Assembly (NCBI RefSeq): GCF_000379825.1
Contig: NZ_KB903834.1
Location: forward strand, 189-64,188
DNA: 64,000 nt
Direction of reading: 5' to 3'
Source: Longispora albida DSM 44784
GTDB taxonomy: Bacteria; Actinomycetota; Actinomycetes; Mycobacteriales; Micromonosporaceae
Made by a program: the position numbers and the translations under genes. The notes under the pieces are model-generated. The model was not told the origin of the DNA. It saw only the letters and a program-made list of their open reading frames with translations, and did not search any database. Of this stretch, positions 28,997 to 38,015 are shown piece after piece (within the stretch, counting starts at the first letter, position 1; each line of letters starts with the position of its first letter).

Positions 28997-29812
28997 TTAC
29001 GCCGGTCGCCGCAGCTCGGTCTCCTGGCCGGTGACCACGCCGCCCAGCCCGGTCAGCAGCGCGTTGGAGGCCACGTTGGTCACGTCGGCCTCTGCCACGA
29101 CCTCCGGCACCCCGCGAGCGTGCAGGGCACGGAATGCCTGGCTGACCAGCGCCCGCGCGAGGCCACGACGCCGGTAGTCCGGCAGCAGCCCGATCAGCCC
29201 GAGACGCGGGACGGGCCGGGGGCCTTTCCAGATCCGGACCAGGCCGACGTAGTCCTCGCCGTCCAGGGCGACCAGGTAGGCCTCCGGGTCGAAGTACGGC
29301 GAGTCGTAGGTCTCCTCCCGGAACCACTGCGCGTCCGGCTGCCAGCCCTCCGAGCCGGGCACGTCCTCCCGCAGCGCGCAGTCGAGCATCATCAGCTTCT
29401 CCAGCTCGGTGTCCGCCGCGCTGATGACCGTGAGGCCCTCCGGCACCGGGGCCTCGAAAACCGAAACCCCGATTTTGTACTGGTTCTCCTGCCGGTTCAC
29501 CTCGAACCCGATCCCCCGGAACAGCCCCACCGTCGCCGGATCGTCGAACGTGGCGTAGACCTCGCCGGGGACGTGCCCGGCCAGCGCTACGTACGCCTCC
29601 GGCGAGCACTTGCCGAAGAAGAGCCGGTGCCTGCCGTCGGGCATCACCCACGGGTGCAGCACCCCGGCGACGCGGTCACCGTCCCAGGCGAGCCACTGGA
29701 GGCGCGGCCCGTCGTGGCGTTCCTCAAGCTGGCGCTGTTCGGCGACGGTCAGGCCCGTCCAGGCACCGACCGCCTCGTACTCGCCATCGAACTTGGTAAT
29801 CGCAATCGTCAT
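28997..29812 (-). CDS. GNAT-family N-acetyltransferase
   Basis: The 271-residue protein is about twice the size of a single GNAT unit. The N-terminal half looks like a degenerate GNAT fold. The C-terminal half holds the acetyl-CoA motif LGLIGLLPDYRRRGLARALV and the end ADVTNVASNALLTGLG. The substrate is unknown. TAGCCT ends 7 nt before the ATG, so it is probably leaderless. It follows the second GNAT gene at 29856 on the same strand and both may be tandem relatives. Confidence 0.82.
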   Translation of the reverse strand: MTIAITKFDGEYEAVGAWTGLTVAEQRQLEERHDGPRLQWLAWDGDRVAGVLHPWVMPDGRHRLFFGKCSPEAYVALAGHVPGEVYATFDDPATVGLFRGIGFEVNRQENQYKIGVSVFEAPVPEGLTVISAADTELEKLMMLDCALREDVPGSEGWQPDAQWFREETYDSPYFDPEAYLVALDGEDYVGLVRIWKGPRPVPRLGLIGLLPDYRRRGLARALVSQAFRALHARGVPEVVAEADVTNVASNALLTGLGGVVTGQETELRRPA

Positions 29813-29819
29813 GCGCGGC

Positions 29820-29825
29820 AGGCTA
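29820..29825 (-). promoter_or_regulatory. -10 element TAGCCT for the GNAT gene
   Basis: It ends 7 nt before the ATG at 29812. Confidence 0.45.
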
Positions 29826-29855
29826 TGTGCCCTGGCAGCCGGCCTGCCACCGGTT

Positions 29856-30632
29856 TTAGCCGGCCGGCTTCCAGATGTACGGAGTCGTGGTCGTCACGAC
29901 CGACATGCCCAGCCGCTCCAGGATCGGCCGGGAGTCGGGCGAGGCGTCGACCTGGAGGTACTCGAAGCCGCCGTCGCTGGCCAGCTTCGCGCGGTAGGCG
30001 ACGAGCGCCCGGTAGATGCCCTTGCGCCGCCACCCGGCCAGGGTGGACCCGCCCCACAGCGAGGCGAACGGCTTCGGCGTGAGCCGGACCCAGCCGGCCG
30101 ACACGACCTGCCCCTCGGCCTCGGCCACCACGATCACGAGCTTGCCGTCGGGGAGTTCGGCTTCGAGCCCGCTGACCAGGCCGGACCAGTCGCCGCCCCA
30201 GACGGCAGCCTCCAGTTCGCCGATCTTTTCCAGGTCCGCCCGCTCGGTGACCTCACGCAGGGTCACGCCCTCGGGCAGGACGACCGGCGTGACCAGCGGC
30301 TCGACGTACCCGATCACGACGGCTTCCGGTTCCTGGGCCTCGAAGCCGGCGGCCAGCAGCCGCTCGGGCAGGTCGGCCGGGGCGTCGTGCGCGTACGTCT
30401 TCCACTCGAAGTGCTCGCCGCGACCGGCGAAGTAGTCACGCTGCCGGGCGATGAGCGCGTCGAGGCCGGCGCCTTCCAGCCCGCCCAGGTCCCGGTAGAG
30501 CACCATGCCGCCCCAGGGGGCTCCGGCGACGCGGTGTACCGGGCCGTCGTCGGTGACCACGACGCCCTCGGGCATCCCGGTGGGGCGGTGGCCGCGAGTC
30601 GCCGCGTCGAACGCTGTCAGCAAGTCAGTCAT
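29856..30632 (-). CDS. GNAT-family N-acetyltransferase
   Basis: The 258-residue protein has the GNAT core GSTLAGWRRKGIYRALVAYR, ending with YLQVDASPDSRPILERLGM, which covers the acetyl-CoA loop and the late beta-alpha unit. The N-terminal half (about 1-120) is a family-specific domain. A GAGGTGGG ribosome site stands before the ATG. The palindromic repeat at 30663-30718 separates it from the ABC importer operon upstream. The substrate is not evident. Confidence 0.82.
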   Translation of the reverse strand: MTDLLTAFDAATRGHRPTGMPEGVVVTDDGPVHRVAGAPWGGMVLYRDLGGLEGAGLDALIARQRDYFAGRGEHFEWKTYAHDAPADLPERLLAAGFEAQEPEAVVIGYVEPLVTPVVLPEGVTLREVTERADLEKIGELEAAVWGGDWSGLVSGLEAELPDGKLVIVVAEAEGQVVSAGWVRLTPKPFASLWGGSTLAGWRRKGIYRALVAYRAKLASDGGFEYLQVDASPDSRPILERLGMSVVTTTTPYIWKPAG

Positions 30633-30662
30633 GCGCCCACCTCAACATGCCGCCCTGAACCA

Positions 30663-30718
30663 CATGATCGTGGGACCCCTCATGTCGCTATAGCGACGTG
30701 AGGGGTCCCACGATCATG
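30663..30718 (-). repeat. Palindromic repeat copy 1, terminator-like
   Basis: Perfect 20-bp arms, CATGATCGTGGGACCCCTCA at 30663-30682 and its complement at 30699-30718, enclose GTCGCTATAGCGAC, itself a palindrome. It begins one base after the ABC ATPase stop codon on the minus strand. A second copy with the same arms and a different centre lies at 38858-38914, also just after a stop codon. Confidence 0.9.
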
Positions 30719-30719
30719 G

Positions 30720-31733
30720 TTAGGCAGCGAGGAGGGGGACGTCGCCGAGTGTGAGGGCGACCCGGGAACCCGGTACGAGACCGGAGGCCAGCGGGCTCGG
30801 CACGTCCGCCACGACCTCGCGGCCGTCCACGGCGACCGTGAGCCGGGTGAGCGCCCCGTGGAACGTCCTGGCCACGACGGTCAGCCCGCTCGTCTCGTCG
30901 GCGGCCACGCCGATCGCCTCCGGCCGGACCAGGACCTCGGCGTCGCCGGTACCAGCGAGCGGCCGCCGCGAGCCGAGAACCTCCACAGTGTCCGGTGAGA
31001 CGCGCCGGGCCTGGAGCCGGTTCGTGGTGCCGACGAACTCGGCGACGAACGCGGTGGCCGGCCGGTGGTACAGCTCGTCCGGGGCCGCCAGCTGCTCGAC
31101 CTGGCCGGCCCGGAGCACGCCGACCCGGTCGGCGATCGACAGCGCCTCGCTCTGGTCGTGGGTGACGAAGAGCGTGGTCGTGCCGAGGCGCTGCTGGATC
31201 CTGCGGATCTCGTCGCGGAGCTGGTTGCGTACCTGGGCGTCGAGGGCGCTCAGCGGCTCGTCCAGCAGCAGGACGGCCGGCTCGATCGCCAGGGCCCTGG
31301 CCAGCGCGACCCGCTGCTGCTGGCCGCCGGAGAGCTGGTGCGGGTACGCCTTCGCCTTCTCGCCGAGCCCGACCAGCTCCAGCAGTTCCTCGGCGCGCCT
31401 GCGCCTGGCGGGTGCCGGTACCTTGCGGACGCGCAGGCCGAAGGCCACGTTGCCCGCGGCCGTCATGTTCGGGAACAGGCTGAACGACTGGAACACCATG
31501 CCCATGCCGCGGCGGCTGGCCGGCGTGCCGGTGATGTCGGTCCCGCCGACCAGGACCTGGCCCCGGTCGGGCTGCTCGAAGCCAGCCAGTACCCGCAGCG
31601 CCGTCGTCTTGCCGCAGCCGGACGGGCCGAGCAGGCCGATCAGCTCGCCGGCCTCGATCGACAGGTCCAGGCCGTCCAGGGCGGTCACGTCGCCGAACCG
31701 CCGGTGCAGGCCACGCAGTTCCACCGCAGTCAT
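30720..31733 (-). CDS. ABC importer ATP-binding protein (PotA/FbpC-like)
   Basis: The 337-residue ATPase has Walker A GPSGCGKT at about 36-43, a Q loop, the signature LSGGQQQRVALARAL, Walker B VLLLDEPLSALDA and the switch His in FVTHDQSEAL. A C-terminal TOBE-like regulatory domain (about 245-337) is typical of importers for iron, polyamines, thiamine or phosphonates. The ATG overlaps the stop of the second permease by 4 bases, so they are coupled. It is the last gene of the four-gene operon that ends at the palindromic repeat. Confidence 0.95.
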   Translation of the reverse strand: MTAVELRGLHRRFGDVTALDGLDLSIEAGELIGLLGPSGCGKTTALRVLAGFEQPDRGQVLVGGTDITGTPASRRGMGMVFQSFSLFPNMTAAGNVAFGLRVRKVPAPARRRRAEELLELVGLGEKAKAYPHQLSGGQQQRVALARALAIEPAVLLLDEPLSALDAQVRNQLRDEIRRIQQRLGTTTLFVTHDQSEALSIADRVGVLRAGQVEQLAAPDELYHRPATAFVAEFVGTTNRLQARRVSPDTVEVLGSRRPLAGTGDAEVLVRPEAIGVAADETSGLTVVARTFHGALTRLTVAVDGREVVADVPSPLASGLVPGSRVALTLGDVPLLAA

Positions 31734-32512
31734 GAGGTCTTCTCTTTCCGGTCGAACGCTGAGACTGCCAGCAGGAGCAGCCAGGTGAACACCAGGCTCG
31801 CGAGGCTGACCGCCACGGACAGCTGGGCGTCGGAGCCCGAGATCTTCAGCAGCCAGACGGGCAGCGTCTCGAACAGCAGGATGCTGGACACCGTGAACTC
31901 GCCGAGCACGAGCGCCAGGGTCAGGAACGCCGCGCCGAGCAATCCCGGGCGCAGCTGGGGCAGGATCACCCTGCCGAGGGTCGCTGGCCACGAGGCGCCC
32001 AGGCCACGGGCCGCGTCCACCAGGGTCTTCACGTCACTGCCTCGCAGGCCGGCGTCGAGGGTCCGGTACGCGAAGGGCAGCGCGAGGACGATGTACACGA
32101 TCACGAGTACCCAGGGCAGTTCCGGGTCCTGGATGGACACCAGGACGTCGCCGACCGGCGTGCCGGCCAGCTCGTCCGGCCCGTAGCCCAGCAGGGTCCG
32201 CACGCCGACCACGAGCGCGATCGGCGGCACGGCCAGCGGGATCAGCGACAGGGTCTCCAGCACCGGCCGCCACTTCGGGAGTTTCAGGTGCACGGCGAGC
32301 AGGGCGGGGATGGTGATGCCGAGTACGCCGGCGACCGTCAGCACGGCGAGCGTCATCGACCGGCGGAACGCGTCGGCGAAGCCCTCGGCCGTGATGATCT
32401 GGCCGTACACGTTGGCCCCGCCGTCCACTGTGAACACGAACGACGCCACCAGCGGTACCAGGAAATAGAGCCCCACGAGCAGGAGCGCGAGCCGCCGGAT
32501 CACCGCAACCAC
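31730..32512 (-). CDS. ABC importer permease (second)
   Basis: The 260-residue protein has six predicted membrane segments. The cytoplasmic EAA-like loop contains LVDAARGLGASWPATLGRVILPQLRPG, which contacts the ATPase. It resembles PotC/ModB-type permeases. It overlaps the first permease by 13 bases and the ATPase gene by 4. Confidence 0.93.
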   Translation of the reverse strand: MVAVIRRLALLLVGLYFLVPLVASFVFTVDGGANVYGQIITAEGFADAFRRSMTLAVLTVAGVLGITIPALLAVHLKLPKWRPVLETLSLIPLAVPPIALVVGVRTLLGYGPDELAGTPVGDVLVSIQDPELPWVLVIVYIVLALPFAYRTLDAGLRGSDVKTLVDAARGLGASWPATLGRVILPQLRPGLLGAAFLTLALVLGEFTVSSILLFETLPVWLLKISGSDAQLSVAVSLASLVFTWLLLLAVSAFDRKEKTS

Positions 32513-33288
32513 CTCGAAGTCCGGCGCTGCAGGAGCCAGTAAGCGATCATGACCACGCCGACCACCAGCAGCATCTCGATCGCGAGGGCAGCGCCGATCC
32601 CCTCGCCGTTCTCGATCACGTTGCCGGAGAGGACGTCGGCGATCTGGAGGGTCAGCAGCGGGACGGACCCGCCGACCAGGGCCGCAGCCGTCGCGAAGGC
32701 GCTGAACGCCCCGCAGAACAGCAGCAGCGCGCCGGCCGCGACGGGCGGTGCGAGCACCGGGGCTCCGACGTGCCGCCAGTAGTGCCAGCGGCTACCGCCG
32801 AGGCTGGCCGCCGCCTCGCTCCACTGTGGCCGGACGGCGTCGAGGGCAGGCAGGACGACCAGGACCATCAGGGGTACCAGGAAGTACAGGTAGACGATCG
32901 TCAGCCCGGAGAAGTCGTACAGGGTGAAGCCCGTCTGGCCGAGACCCAGCAGCTTCGTGACGATGCCGGCGTTGCCGATGGTCGCGATGAAGGCGAAGGC
33001 GAGCGGCACGCCGCCGAAGTTGGCCAGTACGCCGGACGCGGTGGTGACCACCCGGCGGAGCAGCGTGGACCGGCTCTTCACCACGGCCTGGGCCAGCAGC
33101 GTGCCGATCACCGCGCCGAGCACCGCCGTGACCAGCGAGAGCTTGAGGCTGCCGAGCATCGCCGTGCCGTAGGTGGAGTTCATGGTGTCGCCGAGGCTGC
33201 TCGCACCGGTCGCGAGCACCCCCACCGGCACCACGAGCCCCGCGCCCACGATCACGAGGAACGGCAGGAGGGGTAAGTATTTGCGCAT
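32500..33288 (-). CDS. ABC importer permease (first)
   Basis: The 262-residue protein has six membrane segments and the EAA-like loop EAAASLGGSRWHYWRHVGAPVLAPP, a normal importer permease. The ATG at 33288 opens MRKYLPLLPFLVIVGAG, a plain first membrane helix. An upstream GTG at 33348 would add a Pro-rich lead and lies in the loop of the intercistronic hairpin, so the ATG is preferred although its ribosome site is weak. The start is uncertain. Confidence 0.88.
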   Translation of the reverse strand: MRKYLPLLPFLVIVGAGLVVPVGVLATGASSLGDTMNSTYGTAMLGSLKLSLVTAVLGAVIGTLLAQAVVKSRSTLLRRVVTTASGVLANFGGVPLAFAFIATIGNAGIVTKLLGLGQTGFTLYDFSGLTIVYLYFLVPLMVLVVLPALDAVRPQWSEAAASLGGSRWHYWRHVGAPVLAPPVAAGALLLFCGAFSAFATAAALVGGSVPLLTLQIADVLSGNVIENGEGIGAALAIEMLLVVGVVMIAYWLLQRRTSRWLR

Positions 33289-33326
33289 CTTCAATCCGGG
33301 AGACGGGCTGGCGGGCACAGTGGGCA

Positions 33327-33359
33327 GCGCACCGGCCGGAGGAGGCACGGCCGGTGCGC
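33327..33359 (-). terminator. Intercistronic stem-loop between SBP and permease genes
   Basis: Perfect 11-bp arms (33327-33337 and 33349-33359) with an 11-nt loop follow the solute-binding protein stop by 11 bases. Stem-loops here commonly attenuate the operon or protect the 5' message, giving more binding protein than permease (inference). Confidence 0.65.
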
Positions 33360-33370
33360 GGGTCGAGCTG

Positions 33371-34513
33371 TCAGCCCTGGACGGCCTTGGTCCAGCTGTC
33401 GGCCAGGACCTTCTTCACAGCGGTGATCTGGTCCGGCGTCGGGAACTTCGGCTCGCCCTCGACCTTCGGCAGCTTGCCGACCAGGTCGCCCTTGGCGGTC
33501 TTGGCCGCGACCATCTTCGGCAGCCGGACCGGCCGGGCGTAGCCCTTCAGCCACAGGTTCTGGCCCTCGTCGGAGTAGAGGAACTCCTCCCAGAGCCGAG
33601 CGGCGGCCGGGTGCGGGGCGGTCTTGTTGATCGCCTGGTTGTAGTAGTTCGCGTACTTGCCGTCGGCGGGCACCGCGACCTTCCAGTCGATGCCCTTGTC
33701 CTTGAACTTGTCGGCGTACCCGGCGTTCAGGTAGTCCCAGTCGATCGAGATCGGGGTCTCGCCCTTCTCGATGGTGGCCGGGGTCGACTCGACCGGGATG
33801 TAGTTCCCGGAGGCCTTCAGCTTGCCGAAGAAGTCGATGCCGGGCTGGATGTTGTCGAAGGTGCCGCCGTTGGCGAGCGCCGCGGCGTAGACACCGGCGA
33901 AGGCGGAGCCGGACTTGGTCGGGTTGCCGTTCAGGGCCACCTTGCCCTTGTACTCCGGCTTGAGCAGGTCAGCGAAGGTCTGCGGGCAGACGGCGATCTT
34001 CTTCGCGTCGCAGCCGATCGAGACGTAGCCGCCGTAGTCGTTGAACCACTGGCCGTCGGCGTCCTTCTGGTTCGCCGGGATCTCGTCCCACTTCTCCACC
34101 TTGTACGGAGCGAGCAGGCCCTCCTTGGCCGCGGAGATCGCGAACGCCGAGCCGAGGTCGAGCACGTCCGGGGCGCGGTCCTGGCCCTTGAGGTTCTTCA
34201 CGGCGTTGATCTCGTCGGCGCTGGACCCGTCCGGGTTCGCCTCATTGATCTTGATGCCGTACTTCTCGGAGAACTTCTTCAGGATCTCGCCGTAGTTGGC
34301 CCAGTCGTGGGGCAGCGTGATGACGTTGAGCTGCCCCTCCTTCTTCGCGGCCGCGACCAGGGCGTCCATGCCACCCAGGTCCTTCGCGCTCCTGGCCTCC
34401 GCAGCGCCGGTGGTCGCGGCGGCCTTCTCCTTAGCCTTCTCGGAAGAGCCACAGCCGGCGAGGCCCGCCGCCGCCACGAGGGCGGCCACGCTCACCAGAA
34501 GAACACGCTTCAT
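33371..34513 (-). CDS. ABC importer solute-binding lipoprotein
   Basis: The 380-residue protein has a lipoprotein signal with lipobox LAGC at 18-21, then a charged linker and a PotD/FbpA-like two-lobe domain beginning LVAAAKKEGQLNVITLPHDW. Internal motifs include DVLDLGSAFAI and ISIDWDYLNAGYADKF. The fold group binds polyamines, thiamine, iron or phosphonates. The ligand cannot be chosen from sequence. AAGGAGC stands before the ATG. It is the first gene of the operon. Confidence 0.9.
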   Translation of the reverse strand: MKRVLLVSVAALVAAAGLAGCGSSEKAKEKAAATTGAAEARSAKDLGGMDALVAAAKKEGQLNVITLPHDWANYGEILKKFSEKYGIKINEANPDGSSADEINAVKNLKGQDRAPDVLDLGSAFAISAAKEGLLAPYKVEKWDEIPANQKDADGQWFNDYGGYVSIGCDAKKIAVCPQTFADLLKPEYKGKVALNGNPTKSGSAFAGVYAAALANGGTFDNIQPGIDFFGKLKASGNYIPVESTPATIEKGETPISIDWDYLNAGYADKFKDKGIDWKVAVPADGKYANYYNQAINKTAPHPAAARLWEEFLYSDEGQNLWLKGYARPVRLPKMVAAKTAKGDLVGKLPKVEGEPKFPTPDQITAVKKVLADSWTKAVQG

Positions 34514-34679
34514 GACCTTGCTGCTCCTTACCGGGTTTGGTTGGCCCCGTCAGAGTGAGCAGCACGCATGACTCAGAGGTGAACGAGGGATGAGGCGATC
34601 CGGAACCCTGCCGGACTCTCCCGCGATGCCCTGGCCAAAACCACAGGTCCAGCGATGGTCTAGACCATTCTGCCCGTTT

Positions 34680-35336
34680 CTACGCCGGAGCGTCCGTCCG
34701 GCTCAGCTCGTGGAGCGTGTTACCGCCGAACTGGTACGTGACGGTCCGGCGGACGTTCACCGCCGCCGGCGGGGTACCCGGGGTGCGGGTCAGGTACACC
34801 ACCGTGGCCGTCTGCTTGGCGATGGCGACCGACTCGACCGGCTCCCGGTCGTCCAGCATGACGGCGACCGTGCACACCGGGGCGCCGGCGTCGAGCTTGC
34901 AGAGCATGAGGCTCCAGTACCGGCCGGTCGTCCCGTCCATACTGGCCATCACCGTGGCGACGGTCGTGAGCCCGCCATGCGGGTCGAGGTTGCCGGTCGC
35001 GCAGGGCTGCTGCGCGGCGACCGTCGTCCCGTCCGGCGTGGTGTGGCGGCCGCCCGTGAGGACGAATCCCGCAGCCGTGTACGGCGCACGCGAGCCGCGC
35101 ACCCGAGCCCGCTGGACATCCGCGCAGCTCATGGCCTTGGCGGCCGGAGCAGAGCTCTTCGCAGCCGATGCGCTGACCGCTGGCCGGCCGGAGGCCGGGG
35201 TGCCCCCCGGTGCCGCAGGGCTCATCGTGGCCGTGGCCGGAGCTTCCGGGCCGGCTTTCTTCTCCCGATCGGGTTCGCCGCACGCGGCACCCGTCGCCAG
35301 CACCAACATCGCGATCGCCACAGCCCGTGCCCGCAT
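34680..35336 (-). CDS. Putative lipoprotein of unknown function
   Basis: The 218-residue protein has a hydrophobic N-terminus and a Cys at about 19 in TGAAC, a weak lipobox because position -3 is Gly. An Ala/Pro/Ser-rich linker follows. A mature domain holds several Cys (MSCADVQ, QQPCATG, LMLCKLD, APVCTVAV) that could form disulfides. The C-terminal part is beta-rich (VESVAIAKQTATVVYLTRTPG). AAAGGGAA precedes the ATG. No family recognised. The 166-base gap on its 3' side, between it and the importer operon, holds nothing that I can name. Confidence 0.65.
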   Translation of the reverse strand: MRARAVAIAMLVLATGAACGEPDREKKAGPEAPATATMSPAAPGGTPASGRPAVSASAAKSSAPAAKAMSCADVQRARVRGSRAPYTAAGFVLTGGRHTTPDGTTVAAQQPCATGNLDPHGGLTTVATVMASMDGTTGRYWSLMLCKLDAGAPVCTVAVMLDDREPVESVAIAKQTATVVYLTRTPGTPPAAVNVRRTVTYQFGGNTLHELSRTDAPA

Positions 35337-35451
35337 GGTCGTTCCCTTTCCTGGAGGTGTACGCGGGAACGTAACAACGCGCGGAACCCTGTGGCGGGCA
35401 AGGAAAAGAGGATGGCGCGCTTCCGGGAGGAGACGCGCCATGCTCTGCCGG

Positions 35452-37074
35452 TCACGCCAGGTTGGAGGACCTCGGGTAGGCGTCGGCCGGGTCGGTCAGG
35501 ATGTTCACCAGGTAGGGCACGCCCGACGCGAACGCGCGCTTGAGGGCCGGGCCGATGTCCGCGGCCTTCGCGACCGTCTCGCCCGCGCCGCCGAGGCCCT
35601 TGACCACCTCGTCGTACCGCAGGCCCGGCTGGAGGTCAGCGACGACGTCGTAGCCGTAGAGCTGGTTCATCGGGTGCTTCTCCAGCCCCCAGATGCCGTT
35701 GTTGCCGACCACGATCACGACGGGGAGATCCTGGCGGACCAGCGACTCCACGTCCATCAGGGAGAACCCGGCCGCACCGTCGCCCATCAGCACGCAGATC
35801 TGCCGGTCGGGGTAGGTGTAGCGGGCGCCCATCGCGTAGCCCATGCCGGTACCCAGGCAGCCGTACGGCCCCGGGTCGAGCCAGCAGCCGGGAGTCGCCG
35901 GCTCCAGGTACTTGCCGGCGTAGGACACGAAGTCCCCGCCGTCGCCGATCGTCACCGCGTCGCGGTCGAGGACCTTGCGCAGCTCGCCGTAGATCCGGCT
36001 GGGCACGATCAGGTCGCCGTCGGCCTCCAGCGCGGCCTTCTCCCCGGCCCGCGCCGCGTCCTCGACCTCGCGCAGCTGCTCGATCCAGTCCTCGTGGTCG
36101 GCGCGCGCTCCACTGTGGTCGGCCAGCGCGGTGAGCGTCAGCCGCAGGTCACCGGCAGGCGAGACGGACGGCTCGACGTGCCCGGCCCGCTGCGAGGGAT
36201 CGTCGACGACGTGGATCAGCGCCGCGTCGCCGAACTCGCCGAAGTTGAGCCGGAAGTCCAGCGGCGTGCCGATGACGCAGACGACGTCCGCGTCGGACAG
36301 CGCGGCCCGGCGGCTCTTCGAGAAAGCCAGCTCGTGCTCCGGCGGCAGGGCGCCCCGGCCCATGCCGTTGGTGTAGACGGGCACGCGGAGGTTCTCGGCG
36401 GCCGCCCGCAGCGCGTCGATCGCGTCCCCGGTGTACACATCGGACCCCGCGATGATCATCGGACGGCTCGCCCCGGCCAGCAGCACCGCCGCCTTCGCCA
36501 CGTCGGCAGGGTCGGCCTCGGTGACCTCGGCGGCGTACAGCTCCGGCAGTGTCACCTCTTCCCGGCTGAACAGCACTTCGAGCGGGAAGTCGAGGAAGGC
36601 AGGTCCCTTGTGGCCGGAGATCGCGGCGAGCGCCGCGGCGTGCACGTCCCGTACGACGTCCTCGGTGTCGAGGACGGTGCCGGCCACCTTCGTCACGGAG
36701 GAGACCAGCGGGACGTGGTCGAGTTCCTGGAGGCTGCCGGCTCCCCAGCGCCACGACGGGGCCCGCCCGCCGAACACCAGCACCGGCGAGCCGTTGAACT
36801 GGGCCGTGGTCAGGGCGGAGATCCCGTTCGTCACGCCGGGACCGGCGGTCAGGGCCGCCACGGCCGGGCGGCGCTGGAGCTTCGCGACGGCTTCGGCAGC
36901 GAACACCGCCGACTGCTCGTGCCGGACGTCGAGCAGCCGCACGCCGAGGCGCTGGGCGGCGTCGTAGAGCGGGAAGATGTGCCCACCGGAGAGGGTGAAC
37001 AGCTCCTTGATGCCGAATCCGCGCAGGGTGGCGAGCGCGAGATCGCCGCCGTGGCCCTCGATCGTCTCAGTCAT
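35452..37074 (-). CDS. Thiamine-diphosphate-dependent acetolactate-synthase-like enzyme
   Basis: The 540-residue protein has the TPP-binding N-domain with catalytic Glu53 in DVRHEQSA, a central domain and the C-terminal TPP/Mg motif GDGAAGFSLMDVESLVRQ with VGNN. It is close to the IlvG and oxalyl-CoA decarboxylase group, and the activity could be a decarboxylase or an acetohydroxyacid synthase without FAD. No small regulatory subunit is adjacent, which argues against the main IlvB role. TAAGTT lies 6 nt before the ATG. Confidence 0.85.
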   Translation of the reverse strand: MTETIEGHGGDLALATLRGFGIKELFTLSGGHIFPLYDAAQRLGVRLLDVRHEQSAVFAAEAVAKLQRRPAVAALTAGPGVTNGISALTTAQFNGSPVLVFGGRAPSWRWGAGSLQELDHVPLVSSVTKVAGTVLDTEDVVRDVHAAALAAISGHKGPAFLDFPLEVLFSREEVTLPELYAAEVTEADPADVAKAAVLLAGASRPMIIAGSDVYTGDAIDALRAAAENLRVPVYTNGMGRGALPPEHELAFSKSRRAALSDADVVCVIGTPLDFRLNFGEFGDAALIHVVDDPSQRAGHVEPSVSPAGDLRLTLTALADHSGARADHEDWIEQLREVEDAARAGEKAALEADGDLIVPSRIYGELRKVLDRDAVTIGDGGDFVSYAGKYLEPATPGCWLDPGPYGCLGTGMGYAMGARYTYPDRQICVLMGDGAAGFSLMDVESLVRQDLPVVIVVGNNGIWGLEKHPMNQLYGYDVVADLQPGLRYDEVVKGLGGAGETVAKAADIGPALKRAFASGVPYLVNILTDPADAYPRSSNLA

Positions 37075-37080
37075 CCCCGA

Positions 37081-37086
37081 AACTTA
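37081..37086 (-). promoter_or_regulatory. -10 element TAAGTT for the TPP enzyme gene
   Basis: It ends 6 nt before the ATG at 37074. Confidence 0.45.
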
Positions 37087-37130
37087 CCCCGGAGTAGGTA
37101 ACGCTGTCACGCCCTCGGCACCGCGCGAAA

Positions 37131-37156
37131 AGCCCGCCGGGCGTACCCGGCGGGCT
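37131..37156 (-). terminator. Intrinsic terminator after the enoyl-CoA hydratase gene
   Basis: An 11-bp perfect stem (37131-37141 and 37146-37156) with a 4-nt loop is followed on the minus strand by TTTT, a textbook intrinsic terminator. Confidence 0.85.
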
Positions 37157-37194
37157 CTGCGGACGACGGGGCTAACCCCTGACGAACGACGTGG

Positions 37195-37977
37195 CTACTC
37201 GCCGATGAACTTCGGGGCGCGCTTCTCCACGAAGGCAGCCATACCCTCCACCTTGTCCTGGGTACCGAACAGGGAGGCGAACAGCTGGCTCTCCCAGTTC
37301 AGGCCGGTGGCCAGGTCGACGTCGAGGCCACCGTCGATGGCCTGCTTGGCGGCGCGCAGCGCCTGGGCCGGTCCGCCGACGTACGGCAGCACCAGGTCCA
37401 GTGCCTTCTCGAAGACCTCGGCCGCCGGTACGACGTGGTCCACCAGGCCCATCGCGTGCGCCTCAGCAGCGGTGATCATGCGGCCGGAGAAGATCAGGTC
37501 CTTGGCCTTGGCCGGGCCGATCAGCCGGGCCAGGCGCTGGGTGCCGCCGGCCCCGGGGATGACGCCCAGGTTGATCTCGGGCTGGCCGAGCTTGGCGTCC
37601 TCGGCGGCGACCCGCCAGTCGCAGGCCAGGGCCAGCTCGCAGCCGCCACCGAGCGCGTAGCCGGTGATCGCGGCGACGACCGGCTTCGGGATCTTCGCGA
37701 TGGCGTCGAAGGCGCTGGACAGGTCGCGGGACCTGGCCGACATCGCCGCGTAGCCCATGTCGGCCATTTCCTTGATGTCGGCGCCGGCCGCGAAGACCTT
37801 CTCCCCGCCGTAGACGATCACGGCGGCGATGTCGGTGCGGGCCGTGGCCTCGCGGGCTGCCGCGCGCAGTTCCTCCTGGACCTGCTCGTTGAGGGCGTTC
37901 ATCTTCGGCCGGTCCAGCCGGATGACGCCGATCCCCTCGTTGCCCTTACTGACTTCCAGCCGCACGAACTCGCCCAT
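37195..37977 (-). CDS. Enoyl-CoA hydratase/isomerase family protein
   Basis: The 260-residue crotonase-fold protein has the CoA/oxyanion motif KVFAAGADIKEM. The catalytic region ALGGGCELALACD and GQPEINLGVIPGAGGTQRL includes the two Glu expected of a hydratase (GCELA and PEINLG). It acts in fatty-acid or related acyl-CoA breakdown. The etfBA operon elsewhere in the window fits that metabolism. GGAGG stands before the ATG at 37977. The frame is open upstream but the extra residues overlap the DUF2785-like gene. Confidence 0.94.
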   Translation of the reverse strand: MGEFVRLEVSKGNEGIGVIRLDRPKMNALNEQVQEELRAAAREATARTDIAAVIVYGGEKVFAAGADIKEMADMGYAAMSARSRDLSSAFDAIAKIPKPVVAAITGYALGGGCELALACDWRVAAEDAKLGQPEINLGVIPGAGGTQRLARLIGPAKAKDLIFSGRMITAAEAHAMGLVDHVVPAAEVFEKALDLVLPYVGGPAQALRAAKQAIDGGLDVDLATGLNWESQLFASLFGTQDKVEGMAAFVEKRAPKFIGE

Positions 37978-38015
37978 GCCAGACCTCCACGCCGACGTCC
38001 CGAACGCCAGCCAGA

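Noticed and set aside
28905-29651. Long upstream extension of the SARP regulator
   Set aside because: The extra residues are in a shadow frame of the GNAT gene and lack SARP features. The winged helix begins at 28904.
35452-37074. TPP enzyme as the main acetolactate synthase IlvB
   Set aside because: No ilvN/ilvC neighbours and the sequence is nearer the IlvG/oxalyl-CoA decarboxylase group by eye. The symbol was left blank.
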